Origin: a virus
Virus record (IMG/VR): IMGVR_UViG_3300032116_000230
Span: 1 to 58,166 of that record
DNA: 58,166 bases
Strand: one strand, 5' to 3'
Positions 23,045-31,122 of the stretch are shown here, piece by piece. Each line of letters begins with the position of its first letter. The stretch's first letter is position 1. The notes below the pieces were generated by a model. It saw nothing but the letters and a program-made list of their open reading frames with translations, was not told the DNA's origin and searched no databases. A program made the translations under genes and the position numbers.

Positions 23045-23073
23045 CAAAAAAAGGGATAGAATTTATCCCTTTT
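23045..23073. terminator. Bidirectional-type hairpin downstream of 23091 gene
   Basis: AAAAGGGATA, 6-base loop, TATCCCTTTT. It has an A run on one side and a T run on the other, so it can terminate the minus-strand gene at 23091. Confidence 0.75.
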
Positions 23074-23090
23074 AAATATTGTATTTTTTG

Positions 23091-24494
23091 TTATGCTGAT
23101 AGTTTTTGAACCAATTCTGGGGTGATATCTCCATTTTTTGCTTCTAAACCATACTCTTTCTTGATAGCTTTAATGACTGCTGTTCTGCTTGGTCCTATGA
23201 AGAATTTACTAGTTTTGCCGAAGTTGGATTTTTTCCATTCTTCCATAGCTGATATTTCTTTATTATCAGTAAATTTATCATATATCAAAGAGAAAACCTT
23301 TTTGGTTAGTTCTAGATTTTCACCTGTTGGTGAAGATCCAGTTGCTTTGATCGTTTTTTCTAATTTTAAAGTAGACTCTTTTTTCTCTTCTTCTTTTTTG
23401 TCTTCTGTTTTTTCGACCTTTGAGATAATCTGATCCCCTGTTTTAGCAAAAAGATTTCCTTCCTTATCTTTAAAGGTGTATTTAGCCTCGTCTCCTATAC
23501 CTACTATTTTACTGATTTCCCCCTCAGCTTCAGTTCCATCATCTTTTTTGTATTTAACTGTATCACCAACTTTTAGAGAAGAATGAAATGTGTCTCTTCC
23601 TGCTTTAGCTAAAACTGCATCATCAACGACTTTAGCTTTTTTCTCAAGTTCTGCTATTCCAGTTATCACGCTAGATAAGTCTTCAGCGGTTTTCTTTTCA
23701 ATACCAATTTTGAAAAGCTCATCTTTTTGTATTTTACTAACCTCTTCAGATGTTTTAGCTATTTCTTCACCCAGTTCCTTAATCTTTTCTTTTCTAGCTT
23801 TTTTGTTTTTCATTTTTTCCCACTCTTCTTCAGTTTTCAGAAGCTTGGTAATTTCATCAAATCTTTTTACCACTTCTTCAGCTTTAGCTTTAAGTGTTTC
23901 TGTACTAGGATTAGTTTTCTGAAGCTGCATTTCAGTGTAGGTTGGCTTCATTTGTTGAACCAAATCCTCTCTTTCATCTTCAAATGTTTTCTTTTCGAAT
24001 AGAAGAGGGTAAGTGAACTGCTCAAACATTTGAACGTGGTTTTTACCTAATCCTTGAATATTTTCGTTAGTTCCTTCTTTTTTAGCAATATCTCTATATC
24101 CGAATATTTGTGTAGCTATTGCTGTGTCTATTACCTCTTTCTTACTCTTAGCATCTTCACTTGATGCAACTGAAGTAAATAAATCCCCAATTTTCTTAGC
24201 AAGATCTTTAATACCAGTTTTAACATCTGCATACTTAGCATCAACAGTTTCAGCTACCTTGTTAAGCATAGCGGCCATTTTCTCACCTCTTTTAGCTGGG
24301 TCTTTTTCTTCGTTAACCTCAATCAAATCAGTAACTACATCTTTGTAATTAGGAGACTTTGAAACGAGAAACATATAAAGTTTAGTGTAAGCAGAGATTA
24401 TTTGTGAAATTGTTTTGATTGAAGTTTCGCTTTCATTGATTGTTCCGCTAAGTGTTTCCAAGTAGCTACTAAATCTGAGAATGTTTTTTTCCAT
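23091..24494 (-). CDS. Large Lys/Glu-rich putative virion-packaged protein
   Basis: 467 residues. The N-terminus (MEKNILRFSSYLETLSGTINES) contains candidate protease sites after YLE and TINE. Residues 185-290 are highly charged coiled coil. A small KOW/Tudor-like beta module follows (LKVGDTVKYKKDDGTE onward, about 310-360), then a Lys-rich linker and a C-terminal helical domain (about 395-467). It may be an internal head protein. A monocistronic minus-strand cassette with its own promoter-like box and terminator. Confidence 0.65.
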   Translation of the reverse strand: MEKNILRFSSYLETLSGTINESETSIKTISQIISAYTKLYMFLVSKSPNYKDVVTDLIEVNEEKDPAKRGEKMAAMLNKVAETVDAKYADVKTGIKDLAKKIGDLFTSVASSEDAKSKKEVIDTAIATQIFGYRDIAKKEGTNENIQGLGKNHVQMFEQFTYPLLFEKKTFEDEREDLVQQMKPTYTEMQLQKTNPSTETLKAKAEEVVKRFDEITKLLKTEEEWEKMKNKKARKEKIKELGEEIAKTSEEVSKIQKDELFKIGIEKKTAEDLSSVITGIAELEKKAKVVDDAVLAKAGRDTFHSSLKVGDTVKYKKDDGTEAEGEISKIVGIGDEAKYTFKDKEGNLFAKTGDQIISKVEKTEDKKEEEKKESTLKLEKTIKATGSSPTGENLELTKKVFSLIYDKFTDNKEISAMEEWKKSNFGKTSKFFIGPSRTAVIKAIKKEYGLEAKNGDITPELVQKLSA

Positions 24495-24514
24495 TGATGA
24501 TTTTTTTAGTAAAA

Positions 24515-24522
24515 TATATATC
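24515..24522 (-). promoter_or_regulatory. Late-promoter-like box GATATATA (minus strand)
   Basis: Lies 20 bases upstream of the ATG at 24494, on the minus strand. Confidence 0.5.
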
Positions 24523-24540
24523 CTTTCGGTGCTATTTTTT

Positions 24541-24548
24541 TATATTTG
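24541..24548 (+). promoter_or_regulatory. Bacteroidota-type -7 box TATATTTG
   Basis: An exact TAnnTTTG match 4 bases before the ATG at 24553. The predicted start would make a leaderless or nearly leaderless mRNA for the HAD-family gene. Confidence 0.45.
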
Positions 24549-24552
24549 TATT

Positions 24553-25122
24553 ATGAAAATTCTGTTTTTAGACCATGATGGTGTTATCTGTTTGTCATCA
24601 GAATGGGGAAGTAGATTGAAAAAAACTAAAGCTTACTCTAATCCAAATCCAGGTGGAGAAAGGAGTGTACCAGTTGAATTCAGATTTGATAATTTCAACA
24701 AAAAAGCAATTGGTGTTCTAAATAAAATCCTTTTAGAAACAGATGCTGAAATAGTCGTGAGTTCAGATTGGCAGCACTTCTGTAATCTTGAAGAAATGGG
24801 ATTGTATTATGAAATGCAGGGAATTATAAAAAAACCCATTGCTTTCACCGGAAACATAATTGATCCAGCTAAAGCTACTTGGCACAGAGACTGGGATTCT
24901 GAGGGCACAAGAAGCTTGGAAATTATGACCTGGCTTGAAAGCCATCCTGAAGTAACCAATTGGGTTGCAGTGGACGATCTCAATATGGGTAAGATTGTCA
25001 AATCTTATTCGATGGAATTTATCCACGAATGGGGATTAGAAAATTTTGTCCATACTCCAAGGGGAAATGAAGGAATCAAGCAGGTGGGTATTAAAGAAAA
25101 AATTCTTCGGTTTTTAAAATAA
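24553..25122 (+). CDS. HAD-superfamily phosphatase-like protein
   Basis: 189 residues from the ATG at 24553. HAD motif I is FLDHDGVI (D7 and D9), motif II is VVSSDW, and motif IV is WVAVDD. This pattern resembles the small HAD domains found with RNA-repair enzymes (HAD_SAK type) and phage polynucleotide-5'/3'-phosphatases. The likely activity is phosphate removal from a nucleic-acid end or a small metabolite. With Ro60 and a tRNA cluster nearby, an RNA-repair link is possible but unproven. A longer upstream start would overlap the divergent gene. Confidence 0.75.
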   Translation: MKILFLDHDGVICLSSEWGSRLKKTKAYSNPNPGGERSVPVEFRFDNFNKKAIGVLNKILLETDAEIVVSSDWQHFCNLEEMGLYYEMQGIIKKPIAFTGNIIDPAKATWHRDWDSEGTRSLEIMTWLESHPEVTNWVAVDDLNMGKIVKSYSMEFIHEWGLENFVHTPRGNEGIKQVGIKEKILRFLK

Positions 25123-25186
25123 AACGAGGAAATATTTTTTATCTTAGCTAGAATCTTCTACATTTACTTTATCAAACAAGGAGATT

Positions 25187-25807
25187 ATGAAAAACATACT
25201 AGCCCTTTCCTTCCTTATTTTATCTGTAGTTTGTAATGCCCAGATGCCAAGAGGTGTTGAAATTTTAGAAATAAAATGTTTATTTAAATCGACAGATTCT
25301 TTAGTTACCGGGTTTGACAAGAGTAATCCAAATTCGTTGAAAAGGCTTTCAGTGCTGGATTCTGCAGCCAAGCACCATGCTCAATATCTTATATTTCATT
25401 ACATCCACACAGACTCTCTCACACATAGAGAATATGTAGATTATCCAAATTTTGTCGAAAAAGTAAAACCTAGTGATCGTTCTGGATTCAATGGACAAAC
25501 TTCAGAAATTTGTAACGTTGAAACCACATATACTATCATTAATCCAAAGTATCAAAAAGGTACCAATTGGGAAGAAATAGTTGATCCTGAATTTTCTTAC
25601 AAAAATGTATTAGCTTCCTATCGTAATTCTCCTTCACATTGGTCTATAGCAACCGATAAAAAATATGGATACATTGGATCCTATACAACCATGGTGTTTT
25701 ATAAAACTACAAAGGATTTGACCCAAAAGCAAATAGATCAGGGTTTTCTTCGCATCGTTTGCAACACATTTAATGTTACTGTCTTTATTCAGGATCCTAA
25801 TCAATAA
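25187..25807 (+). CDS. Secreted CAP/SCP-like domain protein
   Basis: 206 residues with an N-terminal signal peptide (hydrophobic residues 4-16, cleavage after CNA before Q, as is common in Bacteroidota). The body has CAP-superfamily landmarks: LDSAAKHHAQYL with a His, HTDSLTHREY, ERA-equivalent FNGQTSEIC, and NSPSHWSIATDKKYGYIGSYTTM. CAP proteins are extracellular or periplasmic, some with protease or lipid-binding roles. The host-like signal sequence suggests recent acquisition from a host. It has a strong terminator downstream. Confidence 0.7.
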   Translation: MKNILALSFLILSVVCNAQMPRGVEILEIKCLFKSTDSLVTGFDKSNPNSLKRLSVLDSAAKHHAQYLIFHYIHTDSLTHREYVDYPNFVEKVKPSDRSGFNGQTSEICNVETTYTIINPKYQKGTNWEEIVDPEFSYKNVLASYRNSPSHWSIATDKKYGYIGSYTTMVFYKTTKDLTQKQIDQGFLRIVCNTFNVTVFIQDPNQ

Positions 25808-25831
25808 AAAAAGCCCCTAAGGGCTTTTTTA
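25806..25831. terminator. Bidirectional terminator between convergent genes
   Basis: AAAAAAGCCC, CTAA loop, GGGCTTTTTT. It lies between the stop of the CAP-like gene and the stop of the minus-strand gene at 25847 and serves both directions. Confidence 0.92.
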
Positions 25832-25846
25832 TAAATCTTAATTTAT

Positions 25847-27232
25847 TTAATCCCATATAGGGCAAGGAACTGCTCTTCTTTTTCCACCTCCTTTGGGAGG
25901 ACTGTAAGTTTTAGTTTTATTTTTAGATCTTCTTGGTAATTTAATGAATGAGCTATTCTTAATTTTTACTGGAAAAGAAATAGCAATTTTATATTTCTCA
26001 GTAACAGTAATTACAGGTGGTTCTTCTTCAGGAAGGGTTTCTGTTTCTTTTGTCTTAACAAATTGACCCTCCATTTCTATTTGGAAATATCTGAATGGAT
26101 CGTAATCTTTAGGATTTGCCGGAGCTTTATCTATATCAGTTCCATCAACATTTTTTGCTTTAACTTGTTTAGGTTTTTCTCCTAGCACAGGAATTGCATT
26201 TTCTCCAGTAGTTACATCTACAACATTAATCATAGTTAGGTCTGTACCTTTAGAGTCAACAAATTCAGCTTTGTTACCTTTTTGGATGTAATATCCTTTT
26301 CTTACTGATGCACCTTTGTCATCTTTATTTGGATCTGGTCCTGATGTTCCATCTCCGTTAGACCCAAAATATTCCAGTTCAATTACTGATAAAATCTTAT
26401 CAACAAATTCTTTGTCATTTTCCGATATCTTCTCAGCCGAGGCTTTGATATACTTAGAAAAGATACCAACTCTTTTGTAAGCTAATTCTGCCCACGATAG
26501 AGATTCTGAAATACCTCTGTTTCTGTATCTTGAGCATGAAGCACTTATAGAAATTTTTGTGATCCCTCCAGCTTTATCTATTTGGTAAGATTGGTAGCCT
26601 TCGGCTATTTTTTCGTCTATCAAATCTAAAACCTGTTTTGTGTATTCAACATCAACAAATGTTTCCCCTAGATTATCTTCCTTAATTTCGTACATGTTGT
26701 TTTTGAAAAAATAAGAAGTTTTCAAAGGATCTATCAGGACTATTTTTTCTGATTCAACCGGGGGTTTAGTTTCTGTTTTTTTGGAAGGCTCTTCCTTTTC
26801 GATAGTTTGCTTTGTAACAATTGCATAGATACTTTGGTTGTTACCTGAGTATTTTACTGTGTAGGAAATTGACCCTCCATTTGCAGATTCTTCGAACATT
26901 TTGAGAACTGATTCAAAAGTCTTTTGACTTATGCTTTTTTTACCAAAAGCTTTTTGAATATCTTTAATTGCAGATTCTTGTAAAGTGGCATCTAATGAAT
27001 TGAAAACATCTAATGATGCCCAAACTTGTTTGTTTGTTTTACCTCCTTTTTCAAACTGTTTTTCTCCCTTAACCTTCTTATAGTTTTGTCCAATTTTTTG
27101 CTGAATTTCCAAAATCTTCATTATATCCTCTTTTGAAGGGACATATGCTTCTTTTTCTTCATTTAGTAAGTCTTGATTGTTGTAGTTTTCGTTTACGAAT
27201 TCTATAAAACTAAACACCTTTTTAGATACCAT
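25847..27232 (-). CDS. Putative virion-packaged protein with OmpA-like segment
   Basis: 461 residues. The N-terminus MVSKKVFSFIEFVNENY fits the capsid-targeting pattern, with cleavage expected after FVNE. The central part (about 200-300) has an OmpA-C-like look: ISISASCSRYRNRG followed by a LSWAELAYKRVGIFSKYI helix. Acidic and Pro-rich linkers follow, and a basic C-terminus (SKNKTKTYSPPKGGGKRR). A peptidoglycan-contacting role is possible but weakly supported. A single-gene cassette with its own late box and terminator. Confidence 0.65.
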   Translation of the reverse strand: MVSKKVFSFIEFVNENYNNQDLLNEEKEAYVPSKEDIMKILEIQQKIGQNYKKVKGEKQFEKGGKTNKQVWASLDVFNSLDATLQESAIKDIQKAFGKKSISQKTFESVLKMFEESANGGSISYTVKYSGNNQSIYAIVTKQTIEKEEPSKKTETKPPVESEKIVLIDPLKTSYFFKNNMYEIKEDNLGETFVDVEYTKQVLDLIDEKIAEGYQSYQIDKAGGITKISISASCSRYRNRGISESLSWAELAYKRVGIFSKYIKASAEKISENDKEFVDKILSVIELEYFGSNGDGTSGPDPNKDDKGASVRKGYYIQKGNKAEFVDSKGTDLTMINVVDVTTGENAIPVLGEKPKQVKAKNVDGTDIDKAPANPKDYDPFRYFQIEMEGQFVKTKETETLPEEEPPVITVTEKYKIAISFPVKIKNSSFIKLPRRSKNKTKTYSPPKGGGKRRAVPCPIWD

Positions 27233-27248
27233 CTCGTCTTTTTTCTTT

Positions 27249-27256
27249 TATATATT
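27249..27256 (-). promoter_or_regulatory. Late-promoter-like box AATATATA (minus strand)
   Basis: Lies 16 bases upstream of the ATG at 27232, on the minus strand, followed by an A-rich leader. Confidence 0.5.
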
Positions 27257-27335
27257 CCTCAAAGTTTATTATTTCGTTGACCCTCACAAAGGATAAATAC
27301 TTGAAACTAGTCCAAGAACAAAAACTAAAATTATC

Positions 27336-27821
27336 ATGCAAGTTCTTGTCTTGAATAATGATTATACTCCAGTAAGTATAACAGATATGATTAGGGGATT
27401 CAAACTTGTATTCAAAGGCAAAGCTGAAATTATTGAGCACATTGAAGAAAATCCAATAATCACTGATAAAAAAGTTTATAAGAGACCTTCAGTAATTAGA
27501 CTTCTGAAATATGTTGTATTGCCCTTTAAAAAATTCAATCCTTCAAGAGACAACATATTTAAAAGGGACGGCTTTATGTGTTTATATTGTGGTGCAAAAA
27601 GAGATCTAACCATTGATCATATTCTTCCTAAATCAAGAGGAGGATCTAACACTTGGGAAAACATGGGCACATGTTGTACAAAGTGTAATTGTTTTAAAGG
27701 TGATCGAACACCGGATGAAGCAGGAATGAAACTGAGACAGATTCCATTCAAACCAGCTTACAACTACTTCATGAGGAATTTTGCAAAAGTCAATGAAAAT
27801 TGGCTTTGCTATCTTGTCTGA
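27336..27821 (+). CDS. HNH endonuclease
   Basis: 161 residues. Zinc knuckles C82-x2-C85 and C114-x2-C117 surround the HNH core: D94-H95 in TIDHILPKSRGGSN, and N109. The N-terminus (MQVLVLNNDYTPVSI) matches the common chromosomal HNH family of Bacteroidota rather than intron-type enzymes. It probably acts as a DNA nuclease, perhaps in host-genome degradation or as a former mobile gene. No intron or split gene is visible around it. Confidence 0.85.
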   Translation: MQVLVLNNDYTPVSITDMIRGFKLVFKGKAEIIEHIEENPIITDKKVYKRPSVIRLLKYVVLPFKKFNPSRDNIFKRDGFMCLYCGAKRDLTIDHILPKSRGGSNTWENMGTCCTKCNCFKGDRTPDEAGMKLRQIPFKPAYNYFMRNFAKVNENWLCYLV

Positions 27822-27881
27822 ATTTTTGTACAAAAATTGGAAATAATTTTTTTATTATAGATAAATCCATATATTTACAGT

Positions 27882-28322
27882 ATGGAAAATATAAAATTCA
27901 TCCTCATCGATAAACCTCTTTCGGAAGAAGAGAATAAAAAAATAACTCAATCTATCCACGATTATTTCATGGAAGCTGAATACACTTTAGATGACATGAA
28001 TTTGCTGGCGATTGATGAAATAGAGGGATTAAATCAGGAAGCAATCTTTTCATTTCTTCCCGCTGATAAATGTAATCCACTGATTCAAAAGTTGAAGGAT
28101 TTAAAAGTGCTTTGTGAAGTGAGAGACATAACCGAAAACGTTCTTCTTTCAAAAGAAAAATCAAAAGCATTCGATGTTGTGTTTTCGGATCCAAACAACA
28201 GAAGATTATTAAATGATTTTCTTCTTCAAAATCTTTCAGTTGACAATATCTTAGACAAGATAAATGAGCAGGGTGAACAATCTTTGACTGAAATTGATAG
28301 AAAAATTTTAGAAGGTGCATAA
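27882..28322 (+). CDS. Hypothetical protein
   Basis: 146 residues, acidic, predicted mixed alpha/beta, with no recognised motif. The C-terminal part (DPNNRRLLNDFLLQNLSVDNILDKI) is helical. It is followed by a symmetrical terminator shared with the convergent gene at 28365. Confidence 0.6.
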   Translation: MENIKFILIDKPLSEEENKKITQSIHDYFMEAEYTLDDMNLLAIDEIEGLNQEAIFSFLPADKCNPLIQKLKDLKVLCEVRDITENVLLSKEKSKAFDVVFSDPNNRRLLNDFLLQNLSVDNILDKINEQGEQSLTEIDRKILEGA

Positions 28323-28345
28323 AAAAAGGCATCCTAAGATGCCTT
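28321..28345. terminator. Bidirectional terminator
   Basis: AAAGGCATC, CTAA loop, GATGCCTTT, with a further A run upstream. It lies between convergent genes ending at 28322 and 28365. Confidence 0.8.
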
Positions 28346-28364
28346 TCGAAATTTTGTAAATATT

Positions 28365-29102
28365 TTATTTTCCCAACGGATTTGCAGTTCTTTCTGCTGC
28401 ACCTTGAGCAATGATTTCTAAACCAGTTAAACCAGGCTTGTAAATGACGAACTGTTTGTCAGAATTACCACTTGCTGAGTAACCTACTTGTAATCCTCCT
28501 CTGAATTTATTTTCCTTAGCTTGATCCATTAAATCCATTTTGTATTTTGGCCAATTTTCTCCTGCAAAATACTCAGAAGGATTAGCCATTACTAAAGCTT
28601 CAACTGCTTCTAAGTTTTCCATGAATTCAGTTTGAGCTTTCATTTCCTCTTCCTTAGTTTCATATCCAGTGACAAATTTTCTTGCACCTGACATAAAACC
28701 TTCTTTTACACCTCCATTCTTATTCTCGTACTGAGCTTTTGACTGATAAGATTGCATAGCACCAGCTGCTGCTACTGCCAACATTTGTAATCCACTTAAA
28801 CCTTCTTTGTAAACAATAAATAGTTTATCACTGTTCATGCTAGGTCTAACATCTATACCACCTCTGAATCTGTTTTCAGCAGCTTGATTCATTAATGATG
28901 TTTTCATTGCTGGCCAATTGTAGCCATTGAAATATCTATCGGGTTGAGCATTTACCAAAACCTCTAATTGGTCTAAAGCCTTCATAAAATCTTGCTCAGC
29001 CATTTGCTCTTTTTCTTGGGTTTCGTGGCCATATAAAAATTTTCTTGCGCCTTCTTTAAAGCCCTCGTTTACAAACTTATCAAAATGGAGTATATTTTTC
29101 AT
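28365..29102 (-). CDS. Two-repeat putative virion-packaged protein
   Basis: 245 residues. The N-terminus MKNILHFDKFVNEGF has a textbook-like candidate site after FVNE before G. Two homologous domains of about 100 residues follow: unit 1 from KEGARKFLYGHETQEKE and unit 2 from SGARKFVTGYETKEEE. Each also contains a YF-x-G-x-NWP motif, a FRGG motif and a (Y/V)K-x-GL(S/T)GL motif. Internal duplication is therefore clear. Function unknown; internal head protein by inference. Confidence 0.7.
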   Translation of the reverse strand: MKNILHFDKFVNEGFKEGARKFLYGHETQEKEQMAEQDFMKALDQLEVLVNAQPDRYFNGYNWPAMKTSLMNQAAENRFRGGIDVRPSMNSDKLFIVYKEGLSGLQMLAVAAAGAMQSYQSKAQYENKNGGVKEGFMSGARKFVTGYETKEEEMKAQTEFMENLEAVEALVMANPSEYFAGENWPKYKMDLMDQAKENKFRGGLQVGYSASGNSDKQFVIYKPGLTGLEIIAQGAAERTANPLGK

Positions 29103-29117
29103 CCTAATTTTTTATTG

Positions 29118-29125
29118 TATATATC
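29118..29125 (-). promoter_or_regulatory. Late-promoter-like box GATATATA (minus strand)
   Basis: Lies 15 bases upstream of the ATG at 29102 on the minus strand. Confidence 0.5.
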
Positions 29126-29200
29126 GTATTTCTATTTCTAAATAGAGTTATCCATATTAGAAATCTTTTTAGTAAAAGATCTAAAAAGATAAAACCCAAG

Positions 29201-30265
29201 ATGCTTTTTGATTTTGACGACATTCTGATAGAACCAGAATTACATACTAGTATTAATTCGAGAAAGAAGGTAGATATTTTAGAAGAAAAACAAATGCTTC
29301 CTTTGTTTACTGCACCAATGGATACGGTAATTAGTGAAAACAACTGTAATATTTTTAATGATCATAAGATCTACTCAATTCTTCCAAGAAAAGCCAATCC
29401 ATTACAAACTGATTTTTCCACAGATCATAAAATTTGGTTTTCCTATGGACTTGACGATTTCAAAAGAATTTTTATAGACAATCCAATTGAGCTCCATCCA
29501 AAGGATAAAATGTATGCTTTGATTGATATAGCTAACGGACACATGAGGATAGTTAAAGATCTTTTAGAGCAGGCCAAAGAAATATATGATAGACAATTGG
29601 TTCTGATGGTTGGTAACTGTGCTAACCCCTTGACCTACTTATCACTTGCTCAGTCTGGTGCTGATTATGTTAGAATGGGCATAGGTAATGGAGCAGGTTG
29701 TTTAACCACAGTGCAAACGGGTGTGGGTTATCCAATGGCCTCATTGATTCATGACACATACAAACTACAACAAGAAAGAAATCTCTCTACCAAAATAGTT
29801 GCTGATGGTGGATTTAAAAAATACTCAGATATAATCAAAGCATTGGCTTTGGGAGCAGACTATGTAATGCTTGGAAGTATGCTGAACAAAACACTTGAAA
29901 GTGCTGGTGAGACATTTGAAGAAAATAGAAAATATGACTTTTGGACAGATCCTGGGGAAAAAGTAGATCAATTTTCTGCTGAAGTCAAAGAGCAGTTTTT
30001 AATGGGCAGAAAATATTTTAAGAAGTTCAGAGGTATGTCAACTAAAGAGGTCCAAAAAAGTTTAGGCCGAAGTGAGTTAAAAACTTCAGAGGGTATTAGC
30101 AAAATCCAACCAGTAGAATATACTTTATCAGGCTGGGTAGAAAATTTCTCTGATTATCTTAAATCTGCCATGAGTTATACAGATTGTTTGACTTTAGGTG
30201 AATTTTGTGGAAAGGTGAGATTCAACCAGATCACAAAAAATTCTTTCGATAGATTTCACAAATAA
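29201..30265 (+). CDS. IMP dehydrogenase / GMP reductase family enzyme
   Basis: 354 residues. The TIM-barrel active-site loop reads GIGNGAGCLTT with catalytic C167. The phosphate-binding strand region is IVADGGFKKYSDIIKALALGADYVMLGSM, and the flap-like segment is KFRGMSTKEVQ. No CBS domain pair is present, so it is closer in size to GMP reductase (about 345 aa) or a CBS-less IMPDH. It would interconvert IMP, XMP and GMP for the purine pool; the direction cannot be decided by eye. It stands next to the thymidylate-synthase-like gene, suggesting a nucleotide-supply cassette. Confidence 0.85.
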   Translation: MLFDFDDILIEPELHTSINSRKKVDILEEKQMLPLFTAPMDTVISENNCNIFNDHKIYSILPRKANPLQTDFSTDHKIWFSYGLDDFKRIFIDNPIELHPKDKMYALIDIANGHMRIVKDLLEQAKEIYDRQLVLMVGNCANPLTYLSLAQSGADYVRMGIGNGAGCLTTVQTGVGYPMASLIHDTYKLQQERNLSTKIVADGGFKKYSDIIKALALGADYVMLGSMLNKTLESAGETFEENRKYDFWTDPGEKVDQFSAEVKEQFLMGRKYFKKFRGMSTKEVQKSLGRSELKTSEGISKIQPVEYTLSGWVENFSDYLKSAMSYTDCLTLGEFCGKVRFNQITKNSFDRFHK

Positions 30266-30311
30266 AGAAACAGAACCTTTAGATCTGGTATAATAGGATG
30301 AGATAAACAGT

Positions 30312-31106
30312 ATGAAAAAATTTGGTAACTTTAAAAATGCTATTAGTTGGACAGCTCAACAGATGAATGATCTTTCTTATGTTGTCCACACAGAAAAATG
30401 GCAAGCTAAGGACATTAAAAGTGATCCTAAGTATGCAATGATTGAAATTCTTAATCATTCTTTTAGTTGTCAAATAACGACGGATTTGGAGGGGTTAAAA
30501 GACCAAATTAAGCCTAATGTTGCTTGGGCTGATGAACATTTTGAAGAGAGGGTTAGTGGTATTCCTTTGAATCCCCCTCCATCACACGAGAGATGGCCTT
30601 ATGCTCAGAAAAATAATGCGGAGTTTGGAGGCCTTGAAAAATTCTCACACACTTATCCAGAAAGAATTTGGCCAAAATATGGGGAGATAGAAAAAGGTCT
30701 AGATTCGGATAAGATGATGGGCATTAGATATGAATATGGTGATTTCAAAGATGTTGTCGATCTAATGAAAAAAGAGCCTTTTACAAGACAAGCTTTTCTT
30801 CCTATCTGGTTTCCTGAAGATACAGGATCAGTCCACGGTGAAAGAGTTCCTTGCACTATTGGCTATCATTTCATAAGAAGATTTGATTGGGTGCATGTTG
30901 TATATTACATAAGATCTTGTGATTTCTTCAGACATTTCAGAGATGACATTTACCTTTGTGCTAGAAAATTATTTTGGCTCATTGAACAACTGCAACAAGA
31001 AGATCCAGAAACCTGGAAAAATGTAAAACCAGGAACTCTAACAATGCACATAACATCCTTACACGCATGGGCAAGTGAAAAACCAATGCTTGCTAAAAAC
31101 ATATAG
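30312..31106 (+). CDS. Thymidylate-synthase-like enzyme
   Basis: 264 residues with the TS fold signatures: R-x-AFLPIWFPEDTG, catalytic Cys in RVPCTIGYHF (C181), and the nucleotide-binding motif YYIRSCDFFRHFRDD in place of RSxDxxLGxPxN. The sequence departs from cellular ThyA and is nearer to phage-type TS-like proteins, which include dUMP/dCMP hydroxymethylases. It could make dTMP or a modified pyrimidine nucleotide. Substrate cannot be fixed from the sequence. The start MKKFGNF resembles the packaged-protein N-termini but has no cleavage motif. Confidence 0.75.
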   Translation: MKKFGNFKNAISWTAQQMNDLSYVVHTEKWQAKDIKSDPKYAMIEILNHSFSCQITTDLEGLKDQIKPNVAWADEHFEERVSGIPLNPPPSHERWPYAQKNNAEFGGLEKFSHTYPERIWPKYGEIEKGLDSDKMMGIRYEYGDFKDVVDLMKKEPFTRQAFLPIWFPEDTGSVHGERVPCTIGYHFIRRFDWVHVVYYIRSCDFFRHFRDDIYLCARKLFWLIEQLQQEDPETWKNVKPGTLTMHITSLHAWASEKPMLAKNI

Positions 31107-31107
31107 G

Positions 31108-31115
31108 GATATATA
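31108..31115 (+). promoter_or_regulatory. Late-promoter-like box GATATATA
   Basis: Lies 7 bases upstream of the ATG at 31123, immediately after the thymidylate-synthase-like gene. Confidence 0.5.
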
Positions 31116-31122
31116 GGATGTA

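Noticed and set aside
23122-24002. Plus-strand Ser/Phe/Leu-rich open frames that resemble membrane proteins
   Set aside because: They are antisense to the Lys/Glu-rich gene at 23091-24494, whose N-terminal motif, promoter-like box and terminator support the minus strand.
27821-27838. Perfect 18-base palindrome AATTTTTGTACAAAAATT at the end of the HNH gene
   Set aside because: It has no loop and no proper T tail, so it is a poor terminator. With an AT-rich background it may be chance; no second copy was noticed.
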